Notes under the pieces: model-generated | What the model was told of the DNA's origin: nothing | Seen by the model: only the letters and a program-made list of their open reading frames with translations | Database searches by the model: none | Translations under genes and position numbers: made by a program | Assembly (NCBI GenBank): GCA_944363975.1 | Contig: CALVVU010000007.1 | Coordinates: 1 to 60,040 of the forward strand | DNA length: 60,040 bases | Direction: 5' to 3' | From: Candidatus Coprovivens excrementavium | GTDB lineage: Bacteria; Bacillota_I; Bacilli_A; RF39; UBA660 | Shown: positions 1 through 8,609 of the stretch, piece after piece | Layout: every line of letters starts with the position of its first letter | How positions within the stretch are numbered: position 1 is the stretch's first letter

Positions 1-54
1 TAGCATTATAACAAATGTTATTATTAAAAATTCCTTAACTAACTTTTTATTCAT
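1..54 (-). CDS. N-terminus of a cut membrane or secreted protein
   Basis: Only the first 18 codons lie in the window; the gene continues to the left. The start ATG follows a good ribosome binding site (GATAGGAG). The product begins MNKKLVKEFLIITFVIML, a short basic stretch followed by a hydrophobic run typical of a signal peptide or membrane anchor. The rest is unseen, so no function can be given. Confidence 0.6.
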   Translation of the reverse strand, partial: MNKKLVKEFLIITFVIML

Positions 55-118
55 AAATACTCCTATCATCTCTACAACTTACTATTTGTTGTTTAGATAA
101 TTATAACATTTAAGTAAA

Positions 119-144
119 TAAAAAAACTAGGTGTAATACCTAGT
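119..144 (-). terminator. Terminator after tRNA-Met
   Basis: A perfect 7-bp stem (126-132 with 138-144) with a 5-nt loop is followed on the minus strand by a run of seven T. It lies 13 nt beyond the tRNA-Met 3' end. Confidence 0.85.
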
Positions 145-156
145 TAATAATCTTAA

Positions 157-233
157 TGGTAGCGACGGTGTGATTCGAACACACGACCTGCCGGGTATGA
201 ACCGGATGCTCTAGCCAACTGAGCTACATCGCC
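157..233 (-). tRNA. tRNA-Met (CAT), elongator type
   Basis: The reverse strand folds as a 77-nt cloverleaf with encoded CCA. The anticodon loop is TTCATAC (anticodon CAT). The acceptor stem GGCGATG/CGTCGCT and the overall sequence closely match the Bacillus elongator tRNA-Met as I remember it. The first acceptor pair is G-U and the outermost anticodon-stem pair is a T/C mismatch. Initiator tRNA is unlikely because it lacks the three G-C pairs at the base of the anticodon stem. tRNA-Ile with a modified CAT anticodon is the remaining alternative. Confidence 0.93.
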
Positions 234-251
234 ATAAAAGTAAGCATATTA

Positions 252-280
252 AATATAACACAATGAATTTAATTTGACAA
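252..280 (-). promoter_or_regulatory. Promoter of tRNA-Met
   Basis: On the minus strand TTGTCA (275-280) and TATATT (252-257) are 17 nt apart, a near-consensus sigma-A promoter about 20 nt before the tRNA 5' end. Confidence 0.8.
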
Positions 281-323
281 TACTTTTTTAGTTATTTAGA
301 TAAAAAATTTGTTATTTAGGTGG

Positions 324-1244
324 TTAATTAGATAATTTAGCTAGTCTCTTTGTATAATCAGCTACTAAATCTTTATTTCTAAGAGAAATATTATAGTATT
401 TTAAAAGATTATCAATGCTATTTTCACCATCTATAATTGCTGTAAATATATTTATTAAAGTTTTAGGATCATCTAAATAAAAATTAAACAATTGATAAGC
501 ATATATATCAGATATTATGTAACCAAAAGAATTATGACTTGAATAAGAGAGAGATTTGTCTATTCCATTAGATACAAATGGATCAAAAGATAATCTTTTC
601 TTTAATTTTGGTAAAAGAAAATGATTTTCTTCATCAGAAATAGCTTGTTCTTGGCAATTATGAATTCTTATTATATTATGTTTTTCTGATAATTGATCTT
701 TTTTTAGTATTTTACTTAATTCATAAATAGTTATGTATTCAATTAGAATACTTAGTAATTCGTTATAATGGATATTAGATAAAATATCATTAAATTTAAA
801 GGTTGTATATTTAGCTAGTAAAGCATGAATATATTCATGAGCTGTTGCTGCTACTTCAATAGAAGCAAGTTTAGAACTAAGATGGAATTTTTTTATTATT
901 GCTGTGTCATCAATTATTTCTTTTTCTAGTATAGCATCAAAAGGATTAGAAATTGGTTCTAAGGAAATCATCTGATGATATTCTTCTATTATATTAGAAT
1001 ATTTAGATGAAAATATTTTATTTAAAATAGTTGTTAAATATTCTTTTAGTTCGTCAAGTGATAAAGTTGTATACTTAAATGTATTTGGATCAGGTAAATT
1101 AATACTTTTTAAACGTTTAATAATATTTTGATAGTTTTTTAAACCACGACTGAAAGAAAATTCTTGAAAGGTATTATTATAATTGTAGCGATGAAGATCG
1201 TGTTCAAAATCCATTACTTGTTTTAACATTTCTTCAAATTCCAT
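324..1244 (-). CDS. Small zinc-metallopeptidase-like protein (HEYIH motif)
   Basis: The 306-residue protein has no signal peptide or membrane segment. Residues 136-140 read HEYIH, a HExxH zinc motif on a helix, with Glu162 or Glu169 downstream at the distance expected of a third, gluzincin-type ligand. The C-terminal third has a helical, Tyr-rich pattern ending in DGENSIDNLLKYYNISL, which resembles the C-terminus of M3 (oligoendopeptidase F) enzymes, but the protein is about half their usual length of roughly 560-600 residues. A compact M3-related cytoplasmic peptidase is an inference; an unrelated HExxH family is possible. The start ATG has the site GGGGAG 8 nt upstream. It follows rseP but has its own likely promoter, after the rseP terminator. 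Confidence 0.6.
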   Translation of the reverse strand: MEFEEMLKQVMDFEHDLHRYNYNNTFQEFSFSRGLKNYQNIIKRLKSINLPDPNTFKYTTLSLDELKEYLTTILNKIFSSKYSNIIEEYHQMISLEPISNPFDAILEKEIIDDTAIIKKFHLSSKLASIEVAATAHEYIHALLAKYTTFKFNDILSNIHYNELLSILIEYITIYELSKILKKDQLSEKHNIIRIHNCQEQAISDEENHFLLPKLKKRLSFDPFVSNGIDKSLSYSSHNSFGYIISDIYAYQLFNFYLDDPKTLINIFTAIIDGENSIDNLLKYYNISLRNKDLVADYTKRLAKLSN

Positions 1245-1272
1245 ATTATTCTCCCCTTTTTTACGAAAAGTT

Positions 1273-1302
1273 ATTTTAGCATAAACAGATTAATTTAGCA
1301 AA
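1273..1302 (-). promoter_or_regulatory. Possible promoter of the metallopeptidase-like gene
   Basis: TTTGCT (1297-1302), an 18-nt spacer and TAAAAT (1273-1278) on the minus strand lie just beyond the rseP terminator. The match is moderate. Confidence 0.4.
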
Positions 1303-1324
1303 TAAAAAGAGCCTTTTAGCTCTT
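1302..1324 (-). terminator. Terminator of the uppS-cdsA-rseP operon
   Basis: The stem AAGAGC/GCTCTT has a 6-nt loop followed by T-rich sequence on the minus strand. It overlaps the rseP stop codon. Confidence 0.8.
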
Positions 1325-2384
1325 AGAGAATTAATGTTATTATATCGTGAATTGTAACGTATAACATTAATAATAGTAATAGAACAAAGAAGATAGTTGT
1401 TGTAATTGATTCAACTTTTTCATTTACTTTCTTACGAGTAATTAATTCTATAATTAGGAAAAGAACATGTCCACCATCTAGTGCTGGAATTGGTAAAATG
1501 TTCATAATACCTAGATTAATACTTAAGTAAGCTATTAGGAAGATAACACTAGATACACCGGCTTCTCTTGTTTCTCCGACAACGGAATAAATTCCTACTG
1601 GACCGGATAAGTTATTAATAGATAAACCACCGGTAAAAAGGTTAACGATTGTTAAACACATTTGATCAAGAGTACTAAAGAATTTTTGAAAAGCATATTT
1701 TAAAGATGGGACAAAACCTTTAGTAACTTCATTTTTGATTTCAATTCCAAAGAATCTTGTTTCGTTACCTTCTTCATCTTTGGTAATTTCAGGAACTACT
1801 TCATAAGTATCACTTGTTCCATCTTTATGTCTAACTGTTATATCGTATTTATTATCTTCACTCTTTAGTAAAAGTAGTAATTGAGCTTTATCCCAAGTAT
1901 TTACTTTCGTATCATTGACGGCAGTTATAACATCACCAGCGACAATACCAGCTTCAGCAACTGGCTTATTTTCTGTTACATTATATATCACTGGTTCAAG
2001 TGATTGAGCTCCCCAAATAAGAGCAATTACAAAGAGTAAGATAATTGCTAAAAGAAAATTGTTAAATACACCAGCGACAAGAACAATTAATCTTTGATAC
2101 CAAGGACGATTGCACATGAATTTTTCTTTGGGAATTTTTTCAGTGTCATCATCTTCATATATTTCACCAGCCATTTGAACGTAACCACCAATTGGCAAGG
2201 CTCTAATAGAATAGTTAATTCCATCTTTACCTTTAATAGTTTTAATTAGTGGTCCCATACCAATAGAAAATTCATATATATATACACCACTTTTCTTGGC
2301 AGTTAGGAAATGACCTAACTCATGAACAAAGATTAAAATACCAAGAATAAAAATAAATAATATAATGTTTATAAGTGTCCCCAT
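1323..2384 (-). CDS. rseP: RseP/RasP-type site-2 protease (M50)
   Basis: Intramembrane zinc metalloprotease, 353 residues. The HELGH motif near residue 21 in the first membrane helix binds zinc with the Asp of the late motif NILPIPALDGGH near residue 295. In between are a membrane helix (NNFLLAIILL) and a single PDZ domain (about residues 125-210). The family cleaves anti-sigma factors and remnant signal peptides within the membrane. It is last in a co-directional unit uppS-cdsA-rseP. In Bacillus dxr normally sits between cdsA and rseP; here cdsA and rseP are 13 nt apart and dxr is absent. The start ATG is preceded by GGTGA. Confidence 0.95.
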   Translation of the reverse strand: MGTLINIILFIFILGILIFVHELGHFLTAKKSGVYIYEFSIGMGPLIKTIKGKDGINYSIRALPIGGYVQMAGEIYEDDDTEKIPKEKFMCNRPWYQRLIVLVAGVFNNFLLAIILLFVIALIWGAQSLEPVIYNVTENKPVAEAGIVAGDVITAVNDTKVNTWDKAQLLLLLKSEDNKYDITVRHKDGTSDTYEVVPEITKDEEGNETRFFGIEIKNEVTKGFVPSLKYAFQKFFSTLDQMCLTIVNLFTGGLSINNLSGPVGIYSVVGETREAGVSSVIFLIAYLSINLGIMNILPIPALDGGHVLFLIIELITRKKVNEKVESITTTIFFVLLLLLMLYVTIHDIITLIL

Positions 2385-2397
2385 TAAATCACCTTGC

Positions 2398-3219
2398 TTA
2401 TCTTATCATGTTAATTATATTTATGATTATAATATATCCATATATGACAAAAGTCATACTATCAAAACGATCTAATATACCACCATGACCTGGCATAATA
2501 TTAGAAAAATCTTTTATATTATTTTCTCTTTTCATTTTACTAAATAGTAAATCACCTAATTGACCTAAAATTGAAAGAGATAAAGTCATTAGAACTAAAC
2601 CTATTATATTTATATTACTAGTTATAACATTGTAGTAATAAATAGATGCTATTATTGTTCCTACTAAGGAACCAGCAATACTTCCTTCAATTGACTTTTT
2701 AGGAGATACTTTAGGTATTAATTTATGTTTACCAATAAGACAACCTATTAGCATAGCGAAAGTATCTGTCATAGTAGCTATTAATATTAAATATAATAGA
2801 AGCCATTTATTTCCAAAGAATAAAAGCATTAATAAATTAAAGAATAAACCAATAAAAATAGTTGTTCCTAATAAATAGAAAGCTTCTTTAGTTGTATATT
2901 TACCTTTGGTATCGAAGATACTAGGTATTAAAAGTAATAAAATAGTCAAACCAATAGCAGCAAAGGATACTCCATTATAAATATATGAAGCATTTATGCT
3001 ATTTAAGGTAATTAATTCCATACATATAAAACCAATTATGGTCATTAGTTTAGGATATGGTTTATGACTTTCTTTTAAATCAAGGGTTTCTTTGTAAGCT
3101 AAGGCTGCTAGGATACCAGCAGCAACAGCCATAATTATCGTACTTATTTTATTAGGTATAATAAATAAGAGAATAACCGCTATTACTAAAATAGCAGCTG
3201 TTGTTATTCTTTTTTTCAT
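2398..3219 (-). CDS. cdsA: Phosphatidate cytidylyltransferase
   Basis: A 273-residue polytopic membrane protein that makes CDP-diacylglycerol from phosphatidate and CTP, the branch point for phosphatidylglycerol and cardiolipin. It has about eight hydrophobic segments. The C-terminal family signature is seen as SPKKSIEGSIAGS followed by MPGHGGILDRFDS. Its ATG overlaps the uppS TGA (ATGA), so the two are translationally coupled, and the binding site GGAGG lies within the last uppS codons. Confidence 0.95.
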   Translation of the reverse strand: MKKRITTAAILVIAVILLFIIPNKISTIIMAVAAGILAALAYKETLDLKESHKPYPKLMTIIGFICMELITLNSINASYIYNGVSFAAIGLTILLLLIPSIFDTKGKYTTKEAFYLLGTTIFIGLFFNLLMLLFFGNKWLLLYLILIATMTDTFAMLIGCLIGKHKLIPKVSPKKSIEGSIAGSLVGTIIASIYYYNVITSNINIIGLVLMTLSLSILGQLGDLLFSKMKRENNIKDFSNIMPGHGGILDRFDSMTFVIYGYIIIINIINMIR

Positions 3220-3923
3220 TTTTTATTGCCTCCGAATCTTCTTTCTCTTCCATTATATATATCAATAGCTTTTTCGAATTGTTCAGCATCGAAATCAGGA
3301 AAATATATTTTAGGAAAGTACATTTCAGCATAACTTAGTTCATACAACATAAAATTACTAATACGTTCTTCACCACTTGTTCTTATTAAGTAATCTATTG
3401 GTGGTAACTCGTTGTACATATACTTATATAACAGATTTTCATTTATATCTTCAGGATTAAGTTTACCACTTTGAACATCAAGAGCTATTTTTTTAGCTCC
3501 ATCTGCTATTTCTTGTTGTCCACCATAATTTAAGCAAATATTAAAAATTCCTTTAGTATTGTTTTTAGTTTTTTCAGTTATATAGTCCATAGCTTCTAAT
3601 ACGTCTTTTCTTAAATTATCACGTCTTCCAGAAAAGATTATTTTAATATTTTCTTCATGAATTTTATTACATTCTTTTTTAAACATATCAACAAATAAAT
3701 CCATAAGATATTTTACTTCTTCTTCGGCTCTTTTAAAGTTTTCTGTTGAAAAAGCAAAAACACTTAGAACTTTAACACCTTTATTAATAATATATGGTGC
3801 TAATTGACGAATATTTTCAAAACCTTTTTGATGACCCTTTAATTGAGGCAAGCCTTTTTCTTTAGCCCAGCGACGATTGCCATCTAAAATAATAGCAACA
3901 TGTTGGGGATATATTTTTTCCAT
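3216..3923 (-). CDS. uppS: Isoprenyl (undecaprenyl) diphosphate synthase
   Basis: A 235-residue cis-prenyltransferase that condenses isopentenyl diphosphate units onto farnesyl diphosphate to make the lipid carrier for wall glycans. The N-terminus has the P-loop-like motif AIILDGNRRWAKEKG with the catalytic Asp. The C-terminal part holds IDYLIRTSGEERISNFMLY, the conserved RTSGE..SNF substrate-binding motif. It is first in the operon with cdsA and rseP and has a strong promoter 23-51 nt upstream of its start. Confidence 0.95.
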   Translation of the reverse strand: MEKIYPQHVAIILDGNRRWAKEKGLPQLKGHQKGFENIRQLAPYIINKGVKVLSVFAFSTENFKRAEEEVKYLMDLFVDMFKKECNKIHEENIKIIFSGRRDNLRKDVLEAMDYITEKTKNNTKGIFNICLNYGGQQEIADGAKKIALDVQSGKLNPEDINENLLYKYMYNELPPIDYLIRTSGEERISNFMLYELSYAEMYFPKIYFPDFDAEQFEKAIDIYNGRERRFGGNKK

Positions 3924-3945
3924 TTACATCAATCCTTCTTAGTAA

Positions 3946-3974
3946 ATTATACTATTTTAAATTAGTAAAGGCAA
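3946..3974 (-). promoter_or_regulatory. Promoter of the uppS-cdsA-rseP operon
   Basis: Minus strand TTGCCT (3969-3974), a 17-nt spacer and a perfect TATAAT (3946-3951), ending 23 nt before the uppS start. Confidence 0.75.
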
Positions 3975-4058
3975 GAAAGATAAATCATTATTGAAAAGCA
4001 AAATTTAGTATTTTTTTTAGATTGTGATATTATATTGTTATTCGAAGGGGTTTTATTT

Positions 4059-4508
4059 ATGATAACAGAATTAAGTTTATGGATTTTAGATTATCTTGAT
4101 AGTCATTTATATGAAGAAATAAATATTGATACTTTAAGTTCTTTTATTGGATATGATAAATCTTATATAATGAAAAGATTTAAGAAGGATGTTGGGGTTT
4201 CAATAAAAACTTATCTTAATCAAAAAAAGATAATTAATAGTTTAAAATTATTAGAAGATGATTCTTATTTATTAAATGTAGCTTTAAATTCAGGATTTAA
4301 TTCTTTAGAGTATTATTCTGAAGTATTTAGAAGAATAATAGGAGTTAATCCTTCAGGATATCGTAAATATTTATTAGGTGTAGCCAGTAGTGAGGAATGT
4401 CTTATTGTAGAGAATTCATTATTATTGTTAAGTGAGTTTGAGGATAAATTAGATAAAGAACGTTTAAAAGAAGAATATATTTTAAGTTATAAAAAGAAAT
4501 GTGCTTAA
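4059..4508 (+). CDS. Short AraC-type HTH transcription regulator
   Basis: A 149-residue protein made almost entirely of the double helix-turn-helix of the AraC/XylS family (residues about 5-105). The typical second-motif pattern is seen in VALNSGFNSLEYYSEVFRR followed by GVNPSGYRKY. There is no sensor domain; the last 40 residues are charged and helical, so its signal is unknown. I chose the internal ATG because AAGGGG lies 8 nt before it; an earlier in-frame ATG lacks a site. It is one of few plus-strand genes, divergent from the uppS operon and isolated from obvious targets. Confidence 0.85.
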   Translation: MITELSLWILDYLDSHLYEEINIDTLSSFIGYDKSYIMKRFKKDVGVSIKTYLNQKKIINSLKLLEDDSYLLNVALNSGFNSLEYYSEVFRRIIGVNPSGYRKYLLGVASSEECLIVENSLLLLSEFEDKLDKERLKEEYILSYKKKCA

Positions 4509-4520
4509 CATTTCTTTTTT
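4491..4520. terminator. Bidirectional terminator between convergent genes
   Basis: A perfect 10-bp stem (4493-4502 with 4508-4517) is flanked by an A-run and a T-run. It serves the regulator on the plus strand and the repeat protein on the minus strand. Confidence 0.85.
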
Positions 4521-5643
4521 AGTTTATTGGTTCATTAAATGTTACTATGTCTCCTGTTAAAGAACTAAAGATATTTATAATCTCATTATTATTTAATGTT
4601 ATATAAATATTAAATGGATAAGTATTATTTGGATTTTGTTCTCCTATTTGTTCAAGATATAGACAGTCAGAACTATTGTCTTGACACTGATATTCTCCAG
4701 ATAGTTTAATAATTTTTTGGTCAATATTATTAGGATAATAGCCAATATAAGTAACATTGCTTATATTCCATAATAGTAAATTATCTGGTGTAGTCAGATA
4801 ATTGTTATTAAAATAGTCTTTAGTTAATTTAATTAATTCTTCTTTAGGAAGAAATTCTTCTTGAGGGGTGAAGAAGTTATTAGAAATAGATGTTATCTGA
4901 GATGAAGAATTAATATTTAGATAAAAGTTAAAATCATATGATTTATCTTCCTTAGGTTCATTAGATTGTTCATTATAAAGACAAGTATCAGAATCATCTT
5001 GACAGTGATAGTTAGTTGTAGCGTAATAAATAGTAGTATCATTATCTTTTTTAAAGTATTCAATATCTAAAATATTCCAATAATCTAATTTAGAAGAATC
5101 AATTAATGAATTTTCTTGAAAATATTCTTTAATAAGAGAAGATAGTTGTTGATGAAATTCTACGTTTGGTTGAAGTTCTTTTTCTTCTTCAATAAGATTA
5201 TCAGGTTTAGTTTGGGATATCGTTTTTATTTGATATTCTTGATTATCTATTGTTACTTCAAGATAAACAAGATAGTTTGGTTCAGTAGTTAATTCTTGGG
5301 AAAGATAAATACAGCTATTAGTATTATCTTGGCATTTGTATGACCCTTCTACTTGGTAGTTATATGTTTTATTTTCTTCATTGTAGCCGATATAAGTTAT
5401 ATTATTAATTTGCCAGTTAAGAAGATTTTCCTCATCAAGAAGATTATTTTGGTAATAATAGTCTTTTATTAAAATAGTTAAATCATCTTTAGTTGTATTA
5501 GTTGCTTTAGTAAGATAATTATTTTCTATTTCTTTTGGTGATGAGTCTTTTTTGAGGAATAAAAGACCGATAATAATTGAAGATGATATAAGAATGATGA
5601 TAATGATTATTAATAATGTTGTTCGATTTGTATTTGTATTCAT
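4519..5643 (-). CDS. Membrane-anchored protein with three Cys-pair repeats
   Basis: A 374-residue protein of unknown function. After one N-terminal membrane helix (residues about 9-30) it carries three imperfect repeats of roughly 105-115 residues. Each repeat starts with a helix of the type K(D/E)YxxxNxL, continues with a strand xxWxIxNITYIGY, and has a conserved cysteine pair in CQDNTNSCIY, CQDDSDTCLY or CQDNSSDCLY. The fixed 7-residue spacing suggests one disulfide loop per repeat outside the cell. The repeats are Asn-rich and acidic. It is most likely an extracytoplasmic binding or structural protein. I recognise no named domain. Confidence 0.7.
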   Translation of the reverse strand: MNTNTNRTTLLIIIIIILISSSIIIGLLFLKKDSSPKEIENNYLTKATNTTKDDLTILIKDYYYQNNLLDEENLLNWQINNITYIGYNEENKTYNYQVEGSYKCQDNTNSCIYLSQELTTEPNYLVYLEVTIDNQEYQIKTISQTKPDNLIEEEKELQPNVEFHQQLSSLIKEYFQENSLIDSSKLDYWNILDIEYFKKDNDTTIYYATTNYHCQDDSDTCLYNEQSNEPKEDKSYDFNFYLNINSSSQITSISNNFFTPQEEFLPKEELIKLTKDYFNNNYLTTPDNLLLWNISNVTYIGYYPNNIDQKIIKLSGEYQCQDNSSDCLYLEQIGEQNPNNTYPFNIYITLNNNEIINIFSSLTGDIVTFNEPIN

Positions 5644-5683
5644 TTATGACACTTCCTATTATTTAAATTATAACATTTCATAA

Positions 5684-5715
5684 AAATAAAAAACAACTGA
5701 AAGTTTCAGTTGTTT
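5684..5715 (-). terminator. Terminator after khpA
   Basis: A near-perfect 11-bp stem (AAACAACTGAA with its complement) is followed on the minus strand by a T-run. Confidence 0.9.
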
Positions 5716-5959
5716 AGAAGGAATCAATATTTATTTTAATATTTTTTAAACCTAGAATGTAAGCATGAGCTTGAACAAGGACACGAATAGCATTAGCCAT
5801 TTTACCGTTACGACCAATTACTGTTCCCATGTCACTTTCGTGAACGATTATTTCTAAGATTGTAGCATCTTCTTCGCCACCGAATTGTTGAACACTTACC
5901 ATATCTGGTTCTTTAACAATACTTTTAACTAAATATTCTGTAAATTCTTTTAGATTCAT
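5714..5959 (-). CDS. khpA: KhpA-type KH-domain RNA-binding protein (YlqC)
   Basis: An 81-residue protein that is a single type II KH domain. The GxxG loop is VIGRNGKMANAIRVLV. In Firmicutes KhpA pairs with KhpB/EloR and influences cell elongation and division through RNA binding. It starts 2 nt after the rpsP stop, the classical rpsP-ylqC arrangement. Length is typical for the family. Confidence 0.93.
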   Translation of the reverse strand: MNLKEFTEYLVKSIVKEPDMVSVQQFGGEEDATILEIIVHESDMGTVIGRNGKMANAIRVLVQAHAYILGLKNIKINIDSF

Positions 5960-5961
5960 AA

Positions 5962-6237
5962 TTATTTACCTTCTTTTTTAGAATCAGCATATTTAGCTAT
6001 GATACCTTTTTTACTTAATAGATTTTTTACTGTATCAGTTGGTTGAGCTCCTTGTGATAACCAGTATAAAGCTTTTTCTTCATTAATATTTACTTCGTAT
6101 TCTGCTGGAATTGGATTATAAGTACCGATTGTATCGATAAATCTTCCGTCTCTAGGACTACGAGCATCAGCGGCTACTATTCTATAGAATGGTCTTTGTT
6201 TAGAACCGCCTCTTTTTAATCTTAATTTAACTGCCAT
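5962..6237 (-). CDS. rpsP: Ribosomal protein bS16
   Basis: A 91-residue small-subunit protein beginning [20 protein letters not shown] and containing [19 protein letters not shown], both bS16 signatures. The open frame extends 40 codons upstream, but the ATG at 6237 is preceded by a strong AGGAGG and matches the family start. It is the first gene of a two-gene unit with khpA; trmD and rimM, often neighbours, are absent here. Confidence 0.97.
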   Translation of the reverse strand: MAVKLRLKRGGSKQRPFYRIVAADARSPRDGRFIDTIGTYNPIPAEYEVNINEEKALYWLSQGAQPTDTVKNLLSKKGIIAKYADSKKEGK

Positions 6238-6283
6238 TTTATTCCCTCCTTTGCTTAGCGATATTAATATAACAGATATTAAG

Positions 6284-6315
6284 AAAGCTGTCAACCTTTT
6301 TTGGTTCACAGCTTT
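6284..6315 (-). terminator. Terminator of the InlB-repeat gene
   Basis: A 13-position inverted repeat (6284-6296 with 6303-6315) with one mismatch lies at the stop of the upstream gene. The T-tract that follows is short (TTTCTT), so termination may be partial. Confidence 0.6.
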
Positions 6316-8599
6316 AAGTACGTGGTTGATATGAACTATCAAGGAGATTAATATCAAATGAATAATTAACTGAATAAGTTATTCGAGCAGTACGAGCGCA
6401 ATCATCATGTGGTGAATAAGTATAGAAACGAAGTTGTCTGATTCTTTCTGTTTGAGAATTGAACACATTTAAATTACTTGCATGTAAGGTAGATTTCATA
6501 TTTCCAGTCCAGGTGTAAAGTACTACTTCACGTCCTGATTCAGTCATACCATATACTACCATTGTATCATTGTTTCTACTATTGCTGTGACCACTTGCGA
6601 ATTTAACTTCAAAAGAGAAATTTGATATATAGCATCCTTCTAGCATTTCTAACCAGCCACTATCATATGTAGTATTAGTATAATGAGCATTTACTAAAGT
6701 ACTTGAGTCTTCAGAGTAAACATATATTACACTACGAGTTGATGAACTTGCACCGGCTTTGTCAGTAGCAATAATTTCTAGGACACCAGCTCCAATATCA
6801 GTTGATGTTAAACGGAATGTTGTTTGACTAGTTGTACTACTTACTTTAGAAATCTTTAAAGATTTACAGATTCTTCCAGATGAACATTTAACTGTAATTG
6901 TAGGTGTTACATCTTCAGCGTCGGTAGATTTAACTACTAAGGTTGCAGTTTCAGAACCATTTTTCAAATAACCATTAGATGAATTACCAGAGTTTGCATA
7001 GGTTATAGTAACATTTGGAGTTGTCGGTGGAGTATTTTGCCAATGAGCATAAATAGTAACATTTCCATCAGTACGATGAATTGTTGAGGCTGTAACTTGA
7101 GTTCCACCAGTAGCACTTGTATACCAGCCAGCAAAACGATAGCCGGTACGAGTTGGCGTTGGCAATGTACCATAAGCTGCATCGTAAGTAATTGTTTTAC
7201 TAGATGGGGTAACAGCATTTCCACCATTAGAGGAGTATGTTAAAGTATATTGTTTAGGAGTCCAATTGGCTTTTAAAGTCGTATCAGCTAAATCCATAGT
7301 GAATACTTTATCTACTAAAGTACTACTATTATTCGTTTTAGTCCAACCACTAAAATTATATCCTGTCTTAGTTGGATTAGCGACATTATAAGTTTGTTTA
7401 TATAATAAGGAAATTGTTTTGTTAGATGTTGATCCGTTCCATGTTCCAGTATTAGGATTAATTATTAGATTAAATTGACGTCTATTATAATTGTAATTAA
7501 CGACGTTCTTAGTAGGTGGATCATTATCAACATCAATAGTTAATTTCTTTTCACTAGGAGATATAAAACCAGTATAGTTATTTACTTTAGGTGTAACTAC
7601 ACTTCCATAGTTAGCACTGCCTGTAATAGTGTCATTTGCAACTTTATTATAAGTAGTTCCATCTGATGATTGCTGATTATGATAAACAATATATTTGTAA
7701 TTATTTACTTGCCAATTAGCGGTTATTGTTACATTCCCTGTATAATTCATAGTAAATTGATTACCATTTAGGGTTCCATTACTAACTGTCCAACCAGTAA
7801 AAGTATATCCTTTACGAGTTGGATTATTTATTTCTGTAACAGAATCATATGTAACTGACATTTCTGTTGGATTAGATGACCCATTATATGTACCACCATT
7901 TGGATTAATTGTTAATTTATAGCCATTAGCTTCCCAAATAGCTTTTATGGTTGTGTCTTCGGTTCCCATAGTAAATTTTTGGTCTTCAATTGAACTATCA
8001 GCACCAGTTATTTCCCAGTTTTTAAAAGTATAACCTACTCTTGTTGGGTCAGCAATTTCTTTTTCTTCATTATATTCAAGATTAAAAGATTGTTCTCCTG
8101 TACTCTCATTCCAAGTACCACCATTTGGATTAATAGTTAAACTACTAACTATAATATTCCAATTAGCATATATTAAGTAATCAGTAGTTGAATCAATTAT
8201 ACTTTGTTCATTAATTACTTCTTTATCTTTATTAGTCCACATTTCAAAAATATAGCCTTTTTTAGTTGGAGTCATTAATTCACCAACTGGTTTTTGATAA
8301 ATAACTTTTTTTTCACCTAGTTTTTCGTCGCCATCCATATAAATAAGTCGAGTTATACGATCAACATTTATTTTGCATGTTAAAGGAGTTGTTTTAGTAT
8401 TTTCTATATACTCTTCTTGAGCTTCTAAAGTAATGGCAAAAAGCTTTACTTGTTCAACATCATAATTATCTTCAATGTTATTATTTTCTTTAAAAAAGAT
8501 ATTATGAACAATATTATCTTGAGGATTTAGAAAATTAATAGTTACAATAATAAATATTATTAACAGAAGATTAATAAAGAATAATAATTTTCTTTTCAT
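6314..8599 (-). CDS. Surface protein with InlB-type (List_Bact) repeats
   Basis: A 761-residue protein with an N-terminal membrane anchor (about 5-24). Residues about 85-520 hold several Listeria-Bacteroides repeats of about 70-75 residues, marked by LTINPNGGT, then P(T)RxGYTFxxW, then a closing xxTIxAxW. One repeat (about 300-370) is divergent. Residues 525-635 look like a bacterial Ig-like domain, and the C-terminal 130 residues form a Cys-containing beta-rich domain without a known name. No C-terminal sorting signal is seen. Such repeats occur in adhesins and envelope proteins. It starts 10 nt after the stop of the upstream secreted protein, so the two form one unit. Confidence 0.85.
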   Translation of the reverse strand: MKRKLLFFINLLLIIFIIVTINFLNPQDNIVHNIFFKENNNIEDNYDVEQVKLFAITLEAQEEYIENTKTTPLTCKINVDRITRLIYMDGDEKLGEKKVIYQKPVGELMTPTKKGYIFEMWTNKDKEVINEQSIIDSTTDYLIYANWNIIVSSLTINPNGGTWNESTGEQSFNLEYNEEKEIADPTRVGYTFKNWEITGADSSIEDQKFTMGTEDTTIKAIWEANGYKLTINPNGGTYNGSSNPTEMSVTYDSVTEINNPTRKGYTFTGWTVSNGTLNGNQFTMNYTGNVTITANWQVNNYKYIVYHNQQSSDGTTYNKVANDTITGSANYGSVVTPKVNNYTGFISPSEKKLTIDVDNDPPTKNVVNYNYNRRQFNLIINPNTGTWNGSTSNKTISLLYKQTYNVANPTKTGYNFSGWTKTNNSSTLVDKVFTMDLADTTLKANWTPKQYTLTYSSNGGNAVTPSSKTITYDAAYGTLPTPTRTGYRFAGWYTSATGGTQVTASTIHRTDGNVTIYAHWQNTPPTTPNVTITYANSGNSSNGYLKNGSETATLVVKSTDAEDVTPTITVKCSSGRICKSLKISKVSSTTSQTTFRLTSTDIGAGVLEIIATDKAGASSSTRSVIYVYSEDSSTLVNAHYTNTTYDSGWLEMLEGCYISNFSFEVKFASGHSNSRNNDTMVVYGMTESGREVVLYTWTGNMKSTLHASNLNVFNSQTERIRQLRFYTYSPHDDCARTARITYSVNYSFDINLLDSSYQPRT

Positions 8600-8609
8600 T
8601 TATACCACT

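Noticed and set aside
7003-7227. Minus-strand 74-codon frame inside the InlB-repeat gene
   Set aside because: It is an alternative frame of a real gene, with no binding site and repetitive composition.
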